From NCBI GenBank assembly GCA_900169235.1, contig FWCC01000139.1:4249-57264 (forward strand): DNA of 53,016 bases, read 5' to 3'. Each line of letters opens with the position of its first letter. Within the stretch, counting starts at the first letter, position 1. A model generated the notes under the pieces. The model saw nothing but the letters and a program-made list of their open reading frames with translations, did not search any database and was not told the origin of the DNA. This stretch comes from Zarea fungicola. Taxonomy: Eukaryota; Ascomycota; Sordariomycetes; Hypocreales; Cordycipitaceae. Positions 52,829-53,016 of the stretch are shown piece after piece. The translations under genes were made by a program, and so were the position numbers.

Positions 52829-53016
52829 ATGGAAAGCCAACCAGCACAGCGCGTAGTCGGTCAGCAAGTGAGGATGTCTCGCCCATCTTCCCCTGATTCG
52901 ATCGACTTTGCTATTCAGGCGCTGGGTGGAAACACCGAGACTTTAGAGCTGTGGAAGCTTCCAAGCACGGCCGTGGCGGCCTCACCACAGCAACGCATCG
53001 CAGAACTTGAAGAAGA
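52829..53016 (+). CDS. 5' part of a gene cut by the window end
   Basis: An ATG in good context (GCAATGG) opens a frame that stays open for 62 codons to the window edge: MESQPAQRVVGQQVRMSR, SSPDSIDFAIQALGGNTETL, ELWKLPSTAVAASPQQ, then RIAELEE, the likely start of a coiled coil. Composition is even and protein-like. An earlier ATG at 52799 is in a frame that closes, so it may act as an upstream ORF. Product not recognised. Confidence 0.42.
   Translation, partial: MESQPAQRVVGQQVRMSRPSSPDSIDFAIQALGGNTETLELWKLPSTAVAASPQQRIAELEE

Noticed and set aside
1..53016. tRNA genes, rRNA, CRISPR arrays, telomere repeats, PKS/NRPS/terpene backbone genes
   Set aside because: I scanned for tRNA B-box-like motifs, repeat-spacer patterns, TTAGGG arrays and the usual catalytic motifs and found none that held up by eye.

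Overview
The window looks like accessory or rapidly evolving nuclear DNA of a filamentous ascomycete (Pezizomycotina, probably Sordariomycetes/Hypocreales). Spliced genes have introns of about 45-65 nt with GT..AG ends and CTAAC/CTAAT-like branch sites. Families seen are typical of that group: an NsdD/Csm1-type GATA factor, Zn(II)2Cys6 regulators, a LaeA-like methyltransferase, DUF2841, a DUF7025/AAA protein and a Cys-rich F-box protein. Genes are sparse, several are broken, and degenerate repeats fill the long gaps. No tRNA, rRNA or CRISPR was seen, and no polyketide, peptide or terpene backbone enzyme.

Layout. 1-5.7 kb: a wrecked ATP-dependent DNA ligase gene (minus) that has lost its catalytic-lysine segment, then an empty AT-rich stretch with a perfect 37-bp palindrome. 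5.7-9.8 kb: a DUF2841 gene and a doubtful two-exon gene. 10.7-17.5 kb, all minus: a short NsdD-like GATA factor, a Zn2Cys6 + C2H2 regulator interrupted by a stop or an unusual intron, and an unrecognised 311-aa protein. 18.5-24.6 kb: a repeat present twice, one copy split by a 624-bp probable solo LTR with a 5-bp target duplication, with a LaeA-like methyltransferase between the copies. 26.4-35.3 kb: six mostly unrecognised genes (small proteins, a 687-aa protein with 60-bp internal repeats, a membrane protein, a 545/625-aa protein, a 227-aa protein). 36.5-40.4 kb: two paralogous Zn2Cys6 regulators sharing an unnamed C-terminal module. 41.5-47.0 kb: an orphan 237-aa ORF, then a six-exon DUF7025/AAA-type gene whose ATPase motifs are degenerate and whose N-terminus carries a duplicated 59-residue hydrophobic unit plus SPEEQE repeats. 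47.8-49.2 kb: two related frameshifted relics. 50 kb: an F-box protein (minus). The right edge cuts a plus-strand gene.

Taken together the region is rich in regulators (GATA, C2H2/Zn2Cys6, two Zn2Cys6, LaeA-like, F-box) and lacks enzymes for them to control. This suggests a collection of duplicated, diverging regulatory genes in a repeat-prone zone, not a metabolic cluster. That reading is inference. Splice models were built by hand from splice signals and phase agreement, and family names rest on remembered motifs, not searches.
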